Position numbers and translations under genes: made by a program. The notes below the pieces were generated by a model. That model did not search any database, was not told the DNA's origin, and worked only from the letters and a program-made list of their open reading frames with translations. 64,000 bases of DNA from an uncultured SAR86 cluster bacterium (lineage in GTDB: Bacteria > Pseudomonadota > Gammaproteobacteria > Magnimaribacterales > Magnimaribacteraceae): contig CALJVP010000001.1 of NCBI GenBank assembly GCA_937773605.1, forward strand, positions 1 through 64,000, in the 5' to 3' direction. The stretch's first letter is position 1. The number at the start of each line of letters is the position of its first letter. Of the stretch, positions 9,119 through 20,154 are shown piece by piece.

Positions 9119-10367
9119 TATCCAAAAAAACGACTCAGCAAATCAGTACGATGTAATAGTTCTTGGTGCTGGAGCGGCTGGTCTAATGGCAGCAATCACT
9201 GCTGCTTCTAGGAATAGATCTGTTTTAGTAGTAGAAAAATCTAATAAAATAGGAAAGAAAATTCTTATGTCTGGTGGAGGAAAGTGTAACTTCACTAACA
9301 CTTCCATAGAGTTTGATAATTTTATATCGCAAAACCCTCATTTTTGTAAATCTGCACTATCTAGATACACGGCATTTGATTTTATTAAGCTAGTAGAAAA
9401 ACATGCAATTGAATATGAAGAACGAAAAGATCATCAGATGTTCTGTGTCCATTCATCAAAAGACATAGTCAATATGTTACAAAAGGAATGCAGTGTTTCT
9501 GGAGTAGAAATAATAAAAAATACCAATATAGAAGTTGTAGAAGTTTTGAGTAAGAAAGAGCCAGAAAAGCTAAACTATGAAATTAAAGGTTTTAGAGAAA
9601 ATTTGAAGAAAAGTGAACCTTTTCAAGCTAAATGTGAATCATTGATTATTGCAACTGGCGCTCTTTCGATACCAACTTTAGGAGGCAGCGACTTCGGATA
9701 CAAATTAGCAAAGCAATTTTCATTGCCTTTAGTAAAACCCACTGCAGGATTAGTGCCCTTTATGTTTAGTGATTTTATCAAGCCAATTGCCGAGTCTCTA
9801 TCTGGCTTATCAGTCGACGTTGAAGTCAGTTGTCAGAAACAATCTTTTAAGGGAGGTCTTCTTTTTACCCATAGAGGTCTCAGTGGCCCGGCTATTTTGC
9901 AAATATCTAATTATTGGAGTCCAGGTAAAGAAATTGTTGTGAATTTACTCCCGAACCTGGATGTATCTAAAGAGCTTCAGAAAGAAAAAGAAGGTAATAA
10001 TAAGTTATTGTTAAGGAGCTTTTTATCGAATTATTTAAGTAAATCTTTAGTTCTTGAATTACAAAACATTTGGTGGCCTTTAATTTCTGAGTCTTCGATA
10101 CAAGACATATCTCGTAAAGATCTAATAAGAATAGGTTCTCTTATTAACCACTGGGTTTTGAAGCCATCCTCAACGGAAGGATACAGGACAGCGGAGGTAA
10201 CTTTATGGGGTGTAAGCACTTCTTCAATTAGCTCCAAAACAATGGAGGTTAGAAGTCAGCCAAAGATGTATTTCATAGGAGAAGTTTTAGATGTCACAGG
10301 TCACCTTGGGGGTTTTAATTTCCAATGGGCCTGGTCTTCTGGCTATTGTGCTGGACTGATGGCTTAA
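9108..10367 (+). CDS. HI0933-like NAD(P)/FAD-dependent oxidoreductase (YhiN family)
   Basis: Flavoprotein of the HI0933/YhiN family, role unknown. The protein is up to 419 residues. The N-terminal Rossmann motif is [16 protein letters not shown], followed by the family marks [37 protein letters not shown] and [18 protein letters not shown], and the C-terminal [24 protein letters not shown] take the TTG at 9108 as the start because no ATG or GTG lies between it and the Rossmann fold; it overlaps prpD and suggests translational coupling. It ends 1 nt before the convergent HAD gene. Confidence 0.88.
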   Translation: MQSNIQKNDSANQYDVIVLGAGAAGLMAAITAASRNRSVLVVEKSNKIGKKILMSGGGKCNFTNTSIEFDNFISQNPHFCKSALSRYTAFDFIKLVEKHAIEYEERKDHQMFCVHSSKDIVNMLQKECSVSGVEIIKNTNIEVVEVLSKKEPEKLNYEIKGFRENLKKSEPFQAKCESLIIATGALSIPTLGGSDFGYKLAKQFSLPLVKPTAGLVPFMFSDFIKPIAESLSGLSVDVEVSCQKQSFKGGLLFTHRGLSGPAILQISNYWSPGKEIVVNLLPNLDVSKELQKEKEGNNKLLLRSFLSNYLSKSLVLELQNIWWPLISESSIQDISRKDLIRIGSLINHWVLKPSSTEGYRTAEVTLWGVSTSSISSKTMEVRSQPKMYFIGEVLDVTGHLGGFNFQWAWSSGYCAGLMA

Positions 10368-10368
10368 A

Positions 10369-11007
10369 TTAACGAATTTCAAAAGGTAAATAAGACTCTA
10401 GTTCTTTTAGAGCAATACCTGGATCTATAACTTTTATCGTTGTCATGCCCAATTCTTTTGCTGGCTTTAAATTGATACCTAAGTCATCTAGGAAAATGGC
10501 TTCTGATGGTTCTATGTTTGCTCTTTCACAAGCTAATAAATAAAATCTGGGATCAGGTTTACGGACATTTTCCTTACTTGATTCAATAACAAAATCAAAT
10601 AACTCCATAATTTCATTGTGCTTACCTGAGGCAGATACATTCCCTTCAAATTCTTTATCCATGGCTTGAATGTTATTTGTTAGGCATGCTTGAATCATTT
10701 TACCCTTAATGGCGTTTAGAGCTTTTATCATTTCTTGCCTTACCTCTCCTTTTAGAAGGGCTATCACTTCTTTTCCAGCAACTGGATGGCCAAGAGCTTT
10801 GCTTTCCTCTAGAAATAGGTCACTAAATTCTTCAATATTGACTTCAGTCTTTTCTAATTTTGCCCAGGCATTATTATCAGGATTAGTAGAGTTTACGGTC
10901 CTTAGAAAGTTTTTTGGGAGCTGATTGCTGGCCTCAAATCTGTTAAAAGACTCAAATGGGCTGGAGGTTATAACTCCACCAAAATCCCAAAATACTGCTT
11001 TTATCAT
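10369..11007 (-). CDS. HAD-IA family hydrolase
   Basis: Haloacid dehalogenase-like phosphatase of 212 residues. Motif I is FWDFGGVITSSP with the nucleophile D8. The DFGGV form and the motif IV region FLDDLGINLKPAKELGM resemble the subgroup that includes the N-terminal phosphatase of mammalian soluble epoxide hydrolase. Motif II is AACLTNN-like (QACLTNNIQ) and KPDPRFYLLAC carries the motif III lysine. The substrate is unknown. The gene is transcribed toward the flavoprotein gene and divergently from aroC. Confidence 0.85.
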   Translation of the reverse strand: MIKAVFWDFGGVITSSPFESFNRFEASNQLPKNFLRTVNSTNPDNNAWAKLEKTEVNIEEFSDLFLEESKALGHPVAGKEVIALLKGEVRQEMIKALNAIKGKMIQACLTNNIQAMDKEFEGNVSASGKHNEIMELFDFVIESSKENVRKPDPRFYLLACERANIEPSEAIFLDDLGINLKPAKELGMTTIKVIDPGIALKELESYLPFEIR

Positions 11008-11128
11008 ATCTTTTAACTCTCTAATTTTGTTGGAGTATAGGCATATTCTTAAAAAAATCTTGTTTTAGATACCTAAAACTTATAAAAAATCTATAATCCA
11101 ACACCTTTTAATAGCTTAAGATAACAAA

Positions 11129-12226
11129 ATGTCAGGAAATACATTTGGTAAATCGTTCTCTGTGACCACCTTTGGTGAGAGTCATGGGGTTGCCCTTGGC
11201 TGCATCATTGATGGCTGCCCTCCTGGTTTGGAGATTTCAGAAGGTTATATACAGGCTTATCTAGATCAAAGAAAACCAGGAACCTCTAAGTACACAACCC
11301 AAAGAAAAGAAGACGATAAAATTGAGATTTTATCTGGAATCTTTGAAGGCAAAACAACAGGCACGCCTATAGGACTTTTAATAAGAAACAAAGATCAAAA
11401 ATCAAAAGACTACGATAATTTAAAAGATATTTTTAGACCTTCTCATGCCGATTATGCATACACTCAGAAGTATGGAGTAAGGGATCATAGAGGAGGCGGG
11501 AGAGCTTCGGCCAGAGAAACAACGATGAGAGTGGCCGCAGGATCGATTGCTAGAAAGTACTTAAATGATAGCTGTGGAATAGAAATACATGGGTATTTAA
11601 AGCAAATAGGTGAATTAAGCATTACTTCAATTGATTTTTCTGAAGTTAATAAAAACCCCTTCTTTTGTCCTGATAAATCTTTAGTTCCAGAAATAGAGAA
11701 GTACATTGATCTATTGAGATCAGAAGGAGATTCTGTAGGAGCAAAGATTCAAATCAATGCCAAGAACATGCCGCTTGGTTTGGGCGAACCTGTTTTTGAT
11801 AAGCTTGACGCAGACCTGGCTAAAGCTTTGATGAGTATTAACGCTGTAAAAGGCGTTGAGGTTGGTGAAGGAATGGCCGTTGCTGGTTCTAAGGGCTCAG
11901 ACAGTCGGGATGAAATTACCCCAGATGGCTTTAAATCTAATAATTCAGGAGGAATATCGGGTGGTATTTCAACAGGACAAGATTTGCTCTTAAGTATTGC
12001 ACTTAAACCTACTTCGAGTATCAACAAAGAAGGCGATACTGTTAATAAGGAAGGGAAGGCTGTGAAAGTTCAGGTTAAAGGGAGGCATGATCCTTGCGTA
12101 GGTATTCGTGCAACTCCTATTGCTGAAGCGATGGTGGCTTTAACTCTTATAGACCACTACCTAAGAAACAGAGCACAAAATTCTGACGTAGTTTCTTCGA
12201 CTCCTGTAGTTCCATCAAAAAATTAA
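11129..12226 (+). CDS. aroC: Chorismate synthase
   Basis: Last shikimate-pathway step: makes chorismate from EPSP using reduced FMN. It has 365 residues, a normal length. The family signature [20 protein letters not shown] is at the N-terminus, with [27 protein letters not shown] and [13 protein letters not shown] further on, and [18 protein letters not shown] near the C-terminus. A TATAAT hexamer at 11092-11097 could be its -10 box, although no good -35 is visible. It leads the long same-strand run of biosynthetic genes and ends 6 nt before leuC. Confidence 0.97.
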   Translation: MSGNTFGKSFSVTTFGESHGVALGCIIDGCPPGLEISEGYIQAYLDQRKPGTSKYTTQRKEDDKIEILSGIFEGKTTGTPIGLLIRNKDQKSKDYDNLKDIFRPSHADYAYTQKYGVRDHRGGGRASARETTMRVAAGSIARKYLNDSCGIEIHGYLKQIGELSITSIDFSEVNKNPFFCPDKSLVPEIEKYIDLLRSEGDSVGAKIQINAKNMPLGLGEPVFDKLDADLAKALMSINAVKGVEVGEGMAVAGSKGSDSRDEITPDGFKSNNSGGISGGISTGQDLLLSIALKPTSSINKEGDTVNKEGKAVKVQVKGRHDPCVGIRATPIAEAMVALTLIDHYLRNRAQNSDVVSSTPVVPSKN

Positions 12227-12232
12227 TTAGTC

Positions 12233-13627
12233 ATGTCTAAGACTTTGTACGATAAGTTATGGGATGCTCATGCAGTAATCCAAAGAAATGACGGAACTCA
12301 TCTTTTATACATAGACCGACATCTCATACATGAAGTTACTTCACCACAAGCTTTTGAAGGCTTGAAATTGGCTAATAGGAAGCCTTGGAGAATATCTGCA
12401 AATATAGCAACTCCAGACCATAATGTACCCACTACAAATAGAGAGGATGGCTTGGATGGAATTAGCGATGAAGTTGCAAAACTTCAAGTTACTACCCTTG
12501 ATGATAATTGCAAAGAACATGGGATTACACAATTTGATATCTTAGATAAAAGGCAAGGAATTGTTCATGTTGTTGGTCCTGAGCAAGGAGTTACTTTACC
12601 TGGAATGACAATAGTGTGTGGCGACTCTCACACTTCAACGCATGGGGCTTTAGCCACTCTTGCGATGGGCATAGGCACTTCAGAAGTAGAGCACGTCTTA
12701 GCAACACAATGTCTGGTGGCTTCGAAATTGAAGAATATGAAAGTTTCCATAGACGGCGAGCTATCGAAAGGAGTATCTCCCAAAGATGTTACGTTGGCCG
12801 TCATAGAGAAGATAGGTACTGCGGGCGGAACAGGCTACGCCATAGAATACTGTGGAGAAGTAATAAGAAATATGTCAATTGAAGGCAGAATGACCGTTTG
12901 CAATATGGCAATTGAAGCTGGAGCTAGAGCAGGCTTGGTTGCTTTTGATAAGAAAACCTTAGAATACGTTCAAAATAGACCTTACTCACCCAAAGGAAAT
13001 GATCTACAACTTGCTATAGCACAATGGCATGAATTAATGAGCGATGAAGACGCTATTTTTGAAGAGACCATTCATATTGATGGCTCTAGTTTAAAGCCAA
13101 AAGTTTCATGGGGCACTTCTCCGGAAATGGTTATTGATATAGACGGTACAATTCCTGAAGCCTCTTCAGAGTCTTTATCTCATGCTTTAAAGTATATGAA
13201 TCTTAAGCCCGGCATGAAACCGTCGGATATAAAATTGGACCAAATATTCATAGGGTCTTGCACCAATTCCCGTATTGAGGATTTAAGAATTGCAGCCCAA
13301 GTTGTCAAAGGAAAGAAAGTAAGCGATAGAATTAAGAGAGCTATTGTTGTGCCTGGATCAGGTTTAGTTTCTGCTGCCGCAGTCGAAGAAGGACTCGATC
13401 AAGTGTTCGTGGAAGCTGGATTTGAATGGAGAGCCCCTGGATGTTCTATGTGTTTAGCAATGAACCCAGATCAACTTGGTGAGGGAGAGCATTGTGCTTC
13501 CACTTCTAATAGAAACTTTGAAGGGAGACAAGGTTATGGCGGTAGGACCCATCTGGTCAGCCCAGCCACAGCTGCAGCTGCAGCAATTTCTGGTAATTTT
13601 GTTGATGTAAGAGAGCTAGTTGAATGA
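12233..13627 (+). CDS. leuC: 3-isopropylmalate dehydratase large subunit
   Basis: With LeuD it isomerises 2-isopropylmalate to 3-isopropylmalate in leucine synthesis. It has 464 residues of the aconitase fold. The [4Fe-4S] ligands are in [14 protein letters not shown] and [31 protein letters not shown] and the C-terminal [20 protein letters not shown] are further family blocks. The stop overlaps the leuD start by 4 nt (ATGA), indicating translational coupling. No leuA is present in this window. Confidence 0.97.
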   Translation: MSKTLYDKLWDAHAVIQRNDGTHLLYIDRHLIHEVTSPQAFEGLKLANRKPWRISANIATPDHNVPTTNREDGLDGISDEVAKLQVTTLDDNCKEHGITQFDILDKRQGIVHVVGPEQGVTLPGMTIVCGDSHTSTHGALATLAMGIGTSEVEHVLATQCLVASKLKNMKVSIDGELSKGVSPKDVTLAVIEKIGTAGGTGYAIEYCGEVIRNMSIEGRMTVCNMAIEAGARAGLVAFDKKTLEYVQNRPYSPKGNDLQLAIAQWHELMSDEDAIFEETIHIDGSSLKPKVSWGTSPEMVIDIDGTIPEASSESLSHALKYMNLKPGMKPSDIKLDQIFIGSCTNSRIEDLRIAAQVVKGKKVSDRIKRAIVVPGSGLVSAAAVEEGLDQVFVEAGFEWRAPGCSMCLAMNPDQLGEGEHCASTSNRNFEGRQGYGGRTHLVSPATAAAAAISGNFVDVRELVE

Positions 13628-14274
13628 AAAATAACTATAACTTTCATATTGGCAGGATTACCCCTTTATCAAGGGATAATGTAGATACTGATCAGATCAT
13701 TCCAAAGCAGTTTTTGAAGTCGATAAAAAAAAGTGGCTTTGGTCCTAATCTTTTTGATGCATGGCGATACGAAGATGAAGGCTACCCAGGTCAAGACGTC
13801 AGTGAAAGATCAATAAATAAAGATTTTATTCTTAATCAAGAAAAATTTTTAGGTGCTGATGTTTTGCTAAGTAAAGATAATTTTGGATGCGGATCAAGCA
13901 GAGAACACGCAGTATGGTCATTGATGGATTACGGCTTCAAAGTAGTTATTGCCCAGAGCTTTGCCGACATTTTTTACAACAACTGTTTTAAAAATGGTTT
14001 ATTACCCATACAACTGTCTAAAGAAATAATAACTAAATTGTTTGATATTGCAGAACAAAAAAAAGAGATAGAAATCGATTTACTTAACCAAGTTATAGTT
14101 TGTGAAGGTAATGAGTTGTGTCGTTTCGAGATTGATCCTTTCAGAAAGGAATGTATTTTAGAAGGCCTGGATGAAATAGGTTTAAGTTTAAAGTTCTCAG
14201 AAGATATCAAGAATTTTGAGATCAAAAGATCGCTAGATGCCCCTTGGGTTTTCAATGAAAGAAATGAAGGATAA
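13624..14274 (+). CDS. leuD: 3-isopropylmalate dehydratase small subunit
   Basis: Swivelling-domain partner of LeuC; 216 residues. The N-terminal block [19 protein letters not shown] and the substrate loop [20 protein letters not shown] are characteristic, followed by [22 protein letters not shown]. It starts in the overlap with leuC and its end overlaps the leuB start region, so leuCDB is tightly coupled. Confidence 0.97.
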   Translation: MKNNYNFHIGRITPLSRDNVDTDQIIPKQFLKSIKKSGFGPNLFDAWRYEDEGYPGQDVSERSINKDFILNQEKFLGADVLLSKDNFGCGSSREHAVWSLMDYGFKVVIAQSFADIFYNNCFKNGLLPIQLSKEIITKLFDIAEQKKEIEIDLLNQVIVCEGNELCRFEIDPFRKECILEGLDEIGLSLKFSEDIKNFEIKRSLDAPWVFNERNEG

Positions 14275-15346
14275 TAAAAGAATACTTGTACTCCCAGGTG
14301 ATGGGATAGGGCCAGAAGTGTGCAAAGAAGCTACTACAATCCTTGAGTTAGTCAATGAAATACATAGCCTAAACCTTTCTTTTAGCGAGGCCTTGGTTGG
14401 AGGTTCCGCATACGAGGCAACTGGCGAGCCTTTGCCTCAAGATACTTTAAAAGCTGCACGTGAATCAGATGCAATTCTTTTAGGTGCGGTGGGAGGTCCT
14501 AAATGGGATGAATTGGATTACCAGTATAGACCTGAAAGAGCATTATTAGGTTTGAGGTCTGAACTAGATTTATTTGCTAATTTTAGACCTGCAATTCTAT
14601 CCAAATACTTAACTTCATCTTCCAGTCTGAAAGCGAATAAAGTAGAAAATTTAGACCTTTTGATAATACGCGAGTTAACCGGAGGCATTTACTTCGGAGA
14701 GCCCAGAGGGAGAACGGAAGGAAAGAAAGAAGCATTTAATACGATGATATACAATCAGGATGAGATCGAAAGAATTGGTCGAGTAGCTTTTGAGGCAGCA
14801 CAAAAAAGAAACAAAAACCTTTGTTCTGTTGATAAGGCGAATGTTTTAGAAGTCAGCGTGTTATGGAGGGAGGTTATCACTGAACTCTCTAAAGAATATC
14901 CTGATGTAAGACTTTCTCATATGCTAGTTGATAATGCTGCTATGCAACTAGTCAGAGAACCAAAACAATTTGATGTAATAGTTACGGGCAATCTATTCGG
15001 AGACATTCTCTCGGATATAGCTGCAATGATGACAGGATCAATCGGCATGTTGCCTTCAGCCTCTTTAAATTCAGAAAATAAAGGCATGTATGAGCCTGTC
15101 CACGGTTCTGCTCCTGACATAGCAGGAAAGGGTCTAGCTAATCCACTGGCAACTATTTTATCTGCTGCGATGATGCTTAGATATAGTTTTGGATTAGATA
15201 AACCCGCAACACAGATTGAGATGGCGATAGATAAAACCCTTGAACAGGGCTTTCGCACTTATGATTTGGAAGGTTCTGAAGAGCAGAAACTAGGAACTAG
15301 AGAAATTGGTCAAAAAGTCATAGATAATTTACAAAACCTAAAATGA
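14264..15346 (+). CDS. leuB: 3-isopropylmalate dehydrogenase
   Basis: NAD-dependent oxidative decarboxylation of 3-isopropylmalate in leucine synthesis. About 360 residues from the ATG at 14264 ([19 protein letters not shown]). In-frame ATGs at 14237 and 14255 would only add a tail inside leuD and are less likely. Motifs: [35 protein letters not shown] (two parts of one region), [16 protein letters not shown], and the metal/substrate region [33 protein letters not shown] is the cofactor loop. The stop overlaps asd by 4 nt. Confidence 0.96.
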   Translation: MKDNKRILVLPGDGIGPEVCKEATTILELVNEIHSLNLSFSEALVGGSAYEATGEPLPQDTLKAARESDAILLGAVGGPKWDELDYQYRPERALLGLRSELDLFANFRPAILSKYLTSSSSLKANKVENLDLLIIRELTGGIYFGEPRGRTEGKKEAFNTMIYNQDEIERIGRVAFEAAQKRNKNLCSVDKANVLEVSVLWREVITELSKEYPDVRLSHMLVDNAAMQLVREPKQFDVIVTGNLFGDILSDIAAMMTGSIGMLPSASLNSENKGMYEPVHGSAPDIAGKGLANPLATILSAAMMLRYSFGLDKPATQIEMAIDKTLEQGFRTYDLEGSEEQKLGTREIGQKVIDNLQNLK

Positions 15347-16353
15347 AAAAAGCAAATAATATAGCTGTAGTTGGCGCTACAGGGATGGTAGGTCAGACGT
15401 TTCTTAAAATCTTAGAAAAAAATTATTTCCAGGAATCTAATATTAATTTACTGGCTAGTAGTAATTCCAAAGGCAAGGAGATTGTTTTAAGAGGACAAAA
15501 CCATATTGTAGAAGACCTTGCTGAATTTGATTTTTCGAATACAGATCTGGCTCTTTTTTCTGCAGGTTCTTCAGTCTCTTCTGTTTATGCACCTAAAGCG
15601 GTATCTCAGGGTTGTGTTGTAGTAGATAACTCATCTTGCTTTAGGTATCACGATGACATTCCCCTTGTAGTCCCAGAAGTAAATGCTCATGCTTTGGATG
15701 GTTATAAACTGCCCGGAATAATTGCAAATCCTAATTGCTCTACAATTCAAATGCTCGTTGCTTTAAAGCCCATACATGATGAATTTTTAATTGAAAGAAT
15801 AGATGTAACAACCATGCAATCAGTCTCTGGAACGGGGAAGGAGGCTTCTGAAGAGTTAACCAATCAAATAGATGCTTTTAGCAAGGGTAGAGAAATTAAT
15901 CCCTCCGTTTATGCAAAACCAATTGCTTTTAATGCCTTACCTCAATGCGGAGATTTTGACGAAAATAGGTACACAGAGGAAGAGAATAAATTGGTTAAAG
16001 AGACCCACAAGATCTTGGATACCAGTATAGAAGTTGCAGCAACTTGTGTCAGAATTCCTGTTTACAATGGTCATTCAGAGTCAGTACATATTAAGACTGC
16101 CAAGGCACTCACAGAAGAATCCATATTGAAGGTTCTAAGAGACGCTCCTGGTTTGTCAGTAAAATACGGTGACGCAGCAGCAGATTATCCAACAGCACTA
16201 ACAGACGGTGATGGCGAAGAGTTGGTTCAAGTGGGAAGAATAAGAAAAGACTTGTGGAGTGATAATAGAGTTAATATCTGGGTTGTAGCGGACAATCTTC
16301 TTAAAGGTGCTGCATTAAACAGCATCCAAATTGCAGAACTAATCTTTGAGTAA
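15343..16353 (+). CDS. asd: Aspartate-semialdehyde dehydrogenase
   Basis: Reduces aspartyl phosphate to aspartate semialdehyde, the branch point to lysine, diaminopimelate, threonine and methionine. It has 336 residues. The NADP-binding start is [19 protein letters not shown], the nucleophilic cysteine lies in [12 protein letters not shown] (near residue 131), and the acid/base histidine in [12 protein letters not shown]. LysC, the preceding enzyme, is at 48.3 kb. Here asd sits between leuB and the fimV position as in pseudomonads. It begins in the leuB stop overlap. Confidence 0.96.
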   Translation: MKKANNIAVVGATGMVGQTFLKILEKNYFQESNINLLASSNSKGKEIVLRGQNHIVEDLAEFDFSNTDLALFSAGSSVSSVYAPKAVSQGCVVVDNSSCFRYHDDIPLVVPEVNAHALDGYKLPGIIANPNCSTIQMLVALKPIHDEFLIERIDVTTMQSVSGTGKEASEELTNQIDAFSKGREINPSVYAKPIAFNALPQCGDFDENRYTEEENKLVKETHKILDTSIEVAATCVRIPVYNGHSESVHIKTAKALTEESILKVLRDAPGLSVKYGDAAADYPTALTDGDGEELVQVGRIRKDLWSDNRVNIWVVADNLLKGAALNSIQIAELIFE

Positions 16354-16359
16354 ATTAAG

Positions 16360-16704
16360 ATGGATTTCTACTTATTTCTAAACACTCTAGAGATAGAATT
16401 TTTATTACTGACAGGCGTTAGCTTTCCTGGGTTCGTAGGACTGTTATGCGGATCAGCATTATTCTCTTTGTTGTTAGCTTTCCTTCGTTACGAAAAAAAA
16501 ATTCCTCTAGACACCAACACTGATAATTTTGATGACGTTGGCGACCCGGATGAAGCAAGAATTAACCTATCTAGAAGTTTGTTTGAGATGGGTCAGACGG
16601 CAAAGGCAAAAGAATTACTTCAAGAGGTTCTATTAGAAGAGAATTTATCGGAAAAGAATAAAGTGGTAATTCAGAATTTATTAAAAAAATTCTCTCATGC
16701 CTGA
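16360..16704 (+). CDS. Miniature FimV-like protein (C-terminal TPR domain with one membrane anchor)
   Basis: Small protein of 114 residues at the exact place of fimV between asd and truA. A hydrophobic segment (about residues 14-42, VSFPGFVGLLCGSALFSLLL core) is followed by a short acidic linker and DPDEARINLSRSLFEMGQ, AKAKELLQEVLLEE. This matches the conserved C-terminal FimV/TPR block that binds partner proteins in pseudomonads. The usual signal peptide, LysM domain and long acidic repeats of full FimV are missing. It overlaps truA by 8 nt. Homology to FimV rests on position plus the short motif, so it is probable rather than certain. Confidence 0.7.
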   Translation: MDFYLFLNTLEIEFLLLTGVSFPGFVGLLCGSALFSLLLAFLRYEKKIPLDTNTDNFDDVGDPDEARINLSRSLFEMGQTAKAKELLQEVLLEENLSEKNKVVIQNLLKKFSHA

Positions 16705-17488
16705 AAAGATTAGAAGAATAGCATTAGGGCTTGAATACCAAGGAACGAATTATTTTGGATTACAAAAACAAAAAACAACAGATCAAACTATTCAAGGTTT
16801 GTTGGAAGTTGCTTTAAGCTCAGTTTCTAATGAAACAATAAAGACTTTCTCTTGCGGCAGAACAGACAGCGGTGTGCATGCATACGGTCAGGTGATGCAT
16901 TTTGACACATGCGCCTCTAGAAAAGAGCAAGAATGGGTAAGGGGGGGAAACTCTTTATTGCCAGGTGATATAGTAATTCTTTGGGCAAAAGAGGTGGATA
17001 ATGACTTTCATGCAAGATTTTCTACTCTTTCAAGAACCTACCGTTACATAATAAGGAATACCGCAGTTCCTTCGGCACTTTGGGGGAACAGATCTCTCTG
17101 GATTAATCAAGATTTAGATATTAATGCAATGAGAAGAGCTTCTAAATTCTTGCTGGGAGAAAAAGATTTTAGCTCTTTCAGAGGCTCAGGTTGTCAGTCT
17201 AATTCTCCAGTTAGAGAGATTACCGATATCAAAATAGCTAAACAGAATGAATTTGTTAGTATTGATATAACGGCAAATAGTTTCTTGTTGAACATGGTTA
17301 GAATAATGGTTGGCACTTTAATATTGGTCGGCCAAAAAGATATCACTGCTTCTAAATTAAACAATATTATAGAGAGCAAAGATCGCAGGTTATCTGGTAA
17401 GACGGTTTCAGCAGATGGATTGTATTTTATTGGTCCTCAATACCCCCAACAATTTAAAATTCCTTCAATAGAGAATTCTGTCGCGTAA
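16697..17488 (+). CDS. truA: tRNA pseudouridine synthase A (positions 38-40)
   Basis: Converts uridines 38-40 of the tRNA anticodon arm to pseudouridine. It has 263 residues. The catalytic aspartate is D57 in SCGRTDSGVHAYGQV. LGLEYQGTNYFGLQKQ is the N-terminal block and SFLLNMVRIMVGTL the conserved C-terminal one. The start overlaps the mini-FimV stop by 8 nt. The gene is followed by a 47-nt gap with a short T-rich hairpin before trpF. Confidence 0.96.
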   Translation: MPEKIRRIALGLEYQGTNYFGLQKQKTTDQTIQGLLEVALSSVSNETIKTFSCGRTDSGVHAYGQVMHFDTCASRKEQEWVRGGNSLLPGDIVILWAKEVDNDFHARFSTLSRTYRYIIRNTAVPSALWGNRSLWINQDLDINAMRRASKFLLGEKDFSSFRGSGCQSNSPVREITDIKIAKQNEFVSIDITANSFLLNMVRIMVGTLILVGQKDITASKLNNIIESKDRRLSGKTVSADGLYFIGPQYPQQFKIPSIENSVA

Positions 17489-17535
17489 GAAAGAATTTTT
17501 TTAACCTGTTAGAATTCCTTTTTTTAGGAAAGACT

Positions 17536-18159
17536 TTGAAACACTTCATCAAAATATGCGGAATAACATCTTTAGGTGATGCTCAAGTTGCTCATCTTGC
17601 TGGAGCCGATGCTATAGGATTGATGATGTATAAAAATAGCTCTCGATATTTGGATTTGCTTAAAGCCAGAGAAATTTATGATTCTATAAATCAACAAGTC
17701 CAAGTAGTTTTAGTATTCGTTGATCAGTCTGAAGAATGCGTGAATGAGTGTTTAGATCTAATGCCAAATGCCATTGCTCAATTTCATGGTTCTGAAACGC
17801 CTGAGTACTGCCGGTCTTTTAAGAAAGATTTCATAAAAGCGATTAGTATAAGAGAAGAATTTAATTTAGAAGCAGCGTATGAAGAGTTTTCTGGAGTCAA
17901 AATATTATTATTAGACTCCTACAACCCAGTTACATTTGGAGGTTCTGGTAATAAATTTAACTGGGACTTAATACAAAATCGTCATAAATTACCCTTCATT
18001 CTGGCCGGTGGTTTAAATCCTGATAATGTTATCGAGGCATTAGGTGGGATCAATTGCACAGGAGTTGACATTAGCTCTAGTGTAGAATCCTCACCTGGCA
18101 AGAAAGATCCTTATAAAGTACAAACATTCATAAATAAAGTGAGAGAATTTCATGACTGA
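17536..18159 (+). CDS. trpF: Phosphoribosylanthranilate isomerase
   Basis: Third step of the tryptophan branch: an Amadori rearrangement of phosphoribosylanthranilate. It has 207 residues in a TIM barrel. The start is a TTG at 17536 behind AGGAAAG; it gives [11 protein letters not shown], which matches the family N-terminus with its catalytic cysteine in KICGI. The catalytic aspartate lies in LLLDSY, and [13 protein letters not shown] and [16 protein letters not shown] form the phosphate site. The end overlaps trpB by 8 nt. trpE, G, D and C are not in this window. Confidence 0.95.
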   Translation: MKHFIKICGITSLGDAQVAHLAGADAIGLMMYKNSSRYLDLLKAREIYDSINQQVQVVLVFVDQSEECVNECLDLMPNAIAQFHGSETPEYCRSFKKDFIKAISIREEFNLEAAYEEFSGVKILLLDSYNPVTFGGSGNKFNWDLIQNRHKLPFILAGGLNPDNVIEALGGINCTGVDISSSVESSPGKKDPYKVQTFINKVREFHD

Positions 18160-19357
18160 AGAACACCCAATTTTACCTGATAGTGATGGTAAGTACGGAT
18201 TGTATGGCGGCAGATATGTCCCCGAAACACTAATACCTGCTTTGGAAGAGCTAGATAAACAATATCAGCTTATAAAACAGGACAAAAACTTTCAAAATGA
18301 AGTATCAAATGACCTGAAAGCTTATGTTGGAAGGCCTTCCCCTCTTTATTTTGCTAAACGATGGACTAAACAATTAGGTGGAGCCAAAGTTTTTTTAAAA
18401 AGAGAGGATTTAAACCACACAGGTGCCCACAAGATCAATAATACAGTTGGACAGATTTTGCTTGCTAAGCATATGGGTAAGAAGAGGATAATTGCAGAAA
18501 CTGGTGCAGGCCAACACGGAGTAGCTACGGCAACTGTTGCTGCCAGGCACGGACTTCCATGTGTTGTCTACATGGGAGAAGAAGATATTAATAGGCAATC
18601 TTTGAATGTCTTTAGAATGAAACTACTCGGTGCTGAGGTTGTTTCAGTAACTTCAGGCACTAAGACTTTAAAAGATGCCATGAACGAAGCAATGAGAGAC
18701 TGGGTAACCAACGTTGATGATACTTACTACATTATAGGTAGCGTGGCAGGGCCACACCCTTACCCCGAGATTGTAAGAGACTTTAATTCAGTGGTTGGAG
18801 AAGAATTAATTACTCAGAGTAAGCAAGAATTTAATAAAGATCCTGAGGTATTAATCGCTTGTGTAGGAGGCGGCTCAAATGCAATGGGCTTATTTTATCC
18901 CTTTATCAATGCCAAGAATGTAAGACTTATTGGAGTTGAAGCAGGGGGTTTGGGTTTAGAAACCGGTAAACACGCAGCACCTCTAAATGATGGGAAAGAA
19001 GGTATTCTTCATGGAATGCGTACTTATCTTATGCAAGATGAGTCAGGTCAAATTAAGGAAACTCATTCTGTCTCTGCAGGATTGGATTACCCGGGAGTGG
19101 GACCCGAGCATGCGTGGTTGAAAGATATAGGACGTGCAGAATATGTTGTAGCTGATGACGAAGAAGCCTTGGAGGCTTTTAAAGAGTTAACTTTGATAGA
19201 GGGCATTATGCCAGCACTAGAGACAGCTCATGCTCTAGCTCATGTTAAGAAAATGGCACCTTTGATGAACAAAGATGAAGTGATAGTAGTAAATGTATCT
19301 GGAAGGGGTGATAAAGACATTAACACTGTGGCTGAAATTGAAGGGATCAATCTTTGA
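18152..19357 (+). CDS. trpB: Tryptophan synthase beta chain
   Basis: PLP enzyme that condenses indole with serine. It has 401 residues. The PLP lysine is K94 in [39 protein letters not shown] and the phosphate-binding [10 protein letters not shown] are all present. It ends by overlapping trpA (TGATG), so the two subunits are translationally coupled. In pseudomonads trpBA usually lies elsewhere with its own regulator; here it is inserted between trpF and accD. Confidence 0.97.
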   Translation: MTEEHPILPDSDGKYGLYGGRYVPETLIPALEELDKQYQLIKQDKNFQNEVSNDLKAYVGRPSPLYFAKRWTKQLGGAKVFLKREDLNHTGAHKINNTVGQILLAKHMGKKRIIAETGAGQHGVATATVAARHGLPCVVYMGEEDINRQSLNVFRMKLLGAEVVSVTSGTKTLKDAMNEAMRDWVTNVDDTYYIIGSVAGPHPYPEIVRDFNSVVGEELITQSKQEFNKDPEVLIACVGGGSNAMGLFYPFINAKNVRLIGVEAGGLGLETGKHAAPLNDGKEGILHGMRTYLMQDESGQIKETHSVSAGLDYPGVGPEHAWLKDIGRAEYVVADDEEALEAFKELTLIEGIMPALETAHALAHVKKMAPLMNKDEVIVVNVSGRGDKDINTVAEIEGINL

Positions 19358-20154
19358 TGAAAAGAATTGAATCCACCTTTGATAATTTAAGGAAGCAAAA
19401 GAAGAAGGCTTTGGTCGCTTATTTAGTTGTAGGAGATCCTGACTTAGAAACAACACTGGATCTTATGGAAGTTATGGTTTCCAAGGGAGCAGATATTCTG
19501 GAGCTTGGCATCTCTTTTTCTGATCCCATGGCTGAAGGTCCTACGATTCAACATGCACATGAAAGAGCCTTAGAAAATAAAACAACTTTGTCAGATGCCT
19601 TGGATTTGGTAATCCAATTTAGAAAAAAAGACTCTACTACTCCTATAGTCTTTATGGGTTATATGAATCCTTTTGAAGCCATGGGAGCTGAAAATTTCTG
19701 CTCCAGAGCATATAAGAGCGGACTTGATGGTATTTTGTTGGTAGATATGCCGCCTGAAGAAAGTAGGAATTTCACCAGAGCGGCTTCCACTAATAGTCTT
19801 GATCTTATAAGGCTTATAGCCCCTACGACCGATGAAAAAAGAATCAAAAATATTTGTACTGACGCATCTGGTTATATTTACTATATCTCTGTAAAAGGAG
19901 TCACAGGATCAAATAAGATTGATCCTGTAGAGGTTAAAAGTAAAGTTAACACTATTCAATCTATGACTGATTTACCTGTAGTGGTAGGCTTTGGTATTAA
20001 AGATGCTGACTCAGTTACCTCCGTTAGAGACCTTTCCGATGGAATTGTAGTTGGAAGTGCCTTGGTAAGTTTGATCGCAGAAGGAAAGAATCAGCTTTCT
20101 GATAAAATATCTAACAAAATAGAAGAACTGTCTTCTGCTTTATTAAGTGAGTAA
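19357..20154 (+). CDS. trpA: Tryptophan synthase alpha chain
   Basis: Cleaves indole-glycerol phosphate and channels indole to TrpB. About 265 residues from the ATG at 19357, which overlaps the trpB stop; a TTG one codon earlier is less likely. Motifs include [19 protein letters not shown], holding the catalytic glutamate, and [34 protein letters not shown] and [11 protein letters not shown]. The position equal to E. coli Asp60 (normally ADGP) reads AEGP, a conservative swap at a catalytic acid. The stop overlaps the accD start by 1 nt. Confidence 0.96.
   Translation: MKRIESTFDNLRKQKKKALVAYLVVGDPDLETTLDLMEVMVSKGADILELGISFSDPMAEGPTIQHAHERALENKTTLSDALDLVIQFRKKDSTTPIVFMGYMNPFEAMGAENFCSRAYKSGLDGILLVDMPPEESRNFTRAASTNSLDLIRLIAPTTDEKRIKNICTDASGYIYYISVKGVTGSNKIDPVEVKSKVNTIQSMTDLPVVVGFGIKDADSVTSVRDLSDGIVVGSALVSLIAEGKNQLSDKISNKIEELSSALLSE

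Noticed and set aside
14237-14263. Earlier ATG starts for leuB inside leuD
   Set aside because: They add a short non-conserved tail; the ATG at 14264 gives the normal length and conserved start.
17489-17535. A trp attenuator or leader peptide before trpF
   Set aside because: The gap has a short T-rich hairpin but no leader frame with Trp codons and too little room for alternative stems.
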